Positions 40,594 through 41,130 of a stretch of 41,130 nt of DNA are shown here, in pieces. The stretch is taken from positions 1 through 41,130 of the forward strand of contig MWCD01000034.1 of assembly GCA_002069885.1 (NCBI GenBank), written 5' to 3'. Each line of letters begins with the position of its first letter. Within the stretch, counting starts at the first letter, position 1. The position numbers and the translations under genes were made by a program. The notes under the pieces were generated by a model. That model saw only the letters and a program-made list of their open reading frames with translations, did not search any database and had not been told where the DNA came from. This DNA is from a bacterium ADurb.Bin236. GTDB taxonomy: Bacteria; UBP15; UBA6099.

Positions 40594-41130
40594 TTATGTC
40601 ACCGGGAAAAGGGCGGAGATGATTTCGTGGTTGTCGCGCCGGCGTCCGTAGACGACGCGGGCGAAACGCCTTTCTCCCCGAGGCTCCTTCCTGACATAGA
40701 ATTTCAGAACGCCCATCACGGTGTCAAGGGTGAGTTTTTCCGCCAGATGGGTCGGCACGGGATCAAACGCCCCGATGAAAACTATATTAGTGTACGCTGT
40801 TCCGTTCTTTTTCGCCAGTTCGCTCATGAATTCGGAAAGGACGGGGAAGGGGATGCGTTTCATGTTGAGCATCTCGCGGCTCTGCGGCGCGTTGTCCAGA
40901 TATGGGCTGGGGAAGGTCTTTATGCCGTCCGGGGGGACGCACGGGATGCTGTGCGTCTTTTCTGACACGCGTGGCAGATCGACTTTCAGCGGTTTGGTTT
41001 TGATGAGAGTCGCTGCGATGAAGGCGACGTCTTTGGAGGCGATTTTTTTGACGACGCCGGAGAGCAGGTCGATGTCTCGGGAGGGGACGGCGTCGGGGAA
41101 TTCGAGGGAGGCGGTGGCGGCGCGGGAGGG
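40594..41130 (-). CDS. Unknown protein, 5' end beyond the window
   Basis: The minus-strand frame stays open from the stop at 40594 to the right edge, so the gene continues outside the window; an internal GTG at 40968 is unlikely to be the true start. The visible 178 residues show a segment with FIAATLIKTKPLKVDLP, a Pro-rich stretch (IPCVPPDGIKTFPSPYLD), and a segment with GTAYTNIVFIGAFDPVPTH. No transmembrane helix or known domain was recognised. Only two bases separate it from the next gene's start. Confidence 0.65.
   Translation of the reverse strand, partial: PSRAATASLEFPDAVPSRDIDLLSGVVKKIASKDVAFIAATLIKTKPLKVDLPRVSEKTHSIPCVPPDGIKTFPSPYLDNAPQSREMLNMKRIPFPVLSEFMSELAKKNGTAYTNIVFIGAFDPVPTHLAEKLTLDTVMGVLKFYVRKEPRGERRFARVVYGRRRDNHEIISALFPVT

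Noticed and set aside
1-41130. CRISPR arrays, rRNA genes, transposases or integrases
   Set aside because: No regularly spaced repeats, rRNA-like stretches or recombinase motifs (DDE, RHRY, serine recombinase) were seen on either strand.

Overview
The window comes from a diderm (Gram-negative type) bacterium with GC-rich DNA. Diderm signs are an S-layer-homology (SLH) porin, an LptD-like outer-membrane protein, two GT9 heptosyltransferase-family enzymes and a PorV/UPF0164-like barrel. The SLH-porin architecture is known from several deep-branching diderm phyla and candidate phyla, but the phylum cannot be fixed from this window. Genes are tightly packed, with many ATGA, GTGA and TTGA overlaps. 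Several intergenic regions carry a perfect TATAAT box, often preceded by TGn, so housekeeping-type sigma-70 promoters are common.

Layout. 1-2028: 3' part of a histidine phosphatase gene, then purH. 2029-4110: a long purine-rich leader, the SLH-porin and a strong terminator. 4162-9543: five translationally coupled genes for exported proteins: an LptD-like protein, two small secreted proteins, a large barrel-like protein and an ILEI-domain protein. 9617-20485: an envelope-glycan locus with an ELM1-type glycosyltransferase, a PorV-like barrel, an ICMT-like membrane methyltransferase, a double GT4 protein, one more GT4, two GT9 and three GT2 enzymes. 20466-22870 (minus): a two-SPOR secreted protein, D-aminoacyl-tRNA deacylase and a SAM methyltransferase. 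23077-24018: a secreted alpha/beta hydrolase. 24038-27129 (minus): an amino-sugar catabolic operon with a divergent PfkB kinase, a tandem-SIS deaminase/isomerase and NagA. 27338-28444: a secreted zinc-PLC-like protein with an Ig-like tail. 28555-33283 (minus): formylglycine-generating-enzyme-like protein, SRPBCC protein, radical SAM/SPASM-like enzyme, acetoacetate-decarboxylase-like protein and ketopantoate reductase. 33534-34643: the primary sigma factor. 34957-35988 (minus): a lipocalin-like CrtC/AttH-type protein. 36150-37772: D-lyxose isomerase and a PfkB kinase. 38011-39837: a secreted GH98-like glycosidase of lower GC, flanked by two copies of the pfkB 3' end. 40058-41130 (minus): a membrane-anchored coiled-coil protein and a partial unknown gene.

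How it fits together. The first 20 kb read as envelope construction: surface anchoring, an outer-membrane export or assembly set, and a long series of glycosyltransferases that could build a heptose-containing cell-surface glycan. The second half is mostly sugar and small-molecule metabolism plus the sigma factor. The most noteworthy items are the LptD-like/ILEI five-gene operon, the GH98 gene between duplicated pfkB ends, a PurH whose IMP cyclohydrolase active site looks degenerate, and the radical-SAM/SRPBCC/ADC-like cluster.
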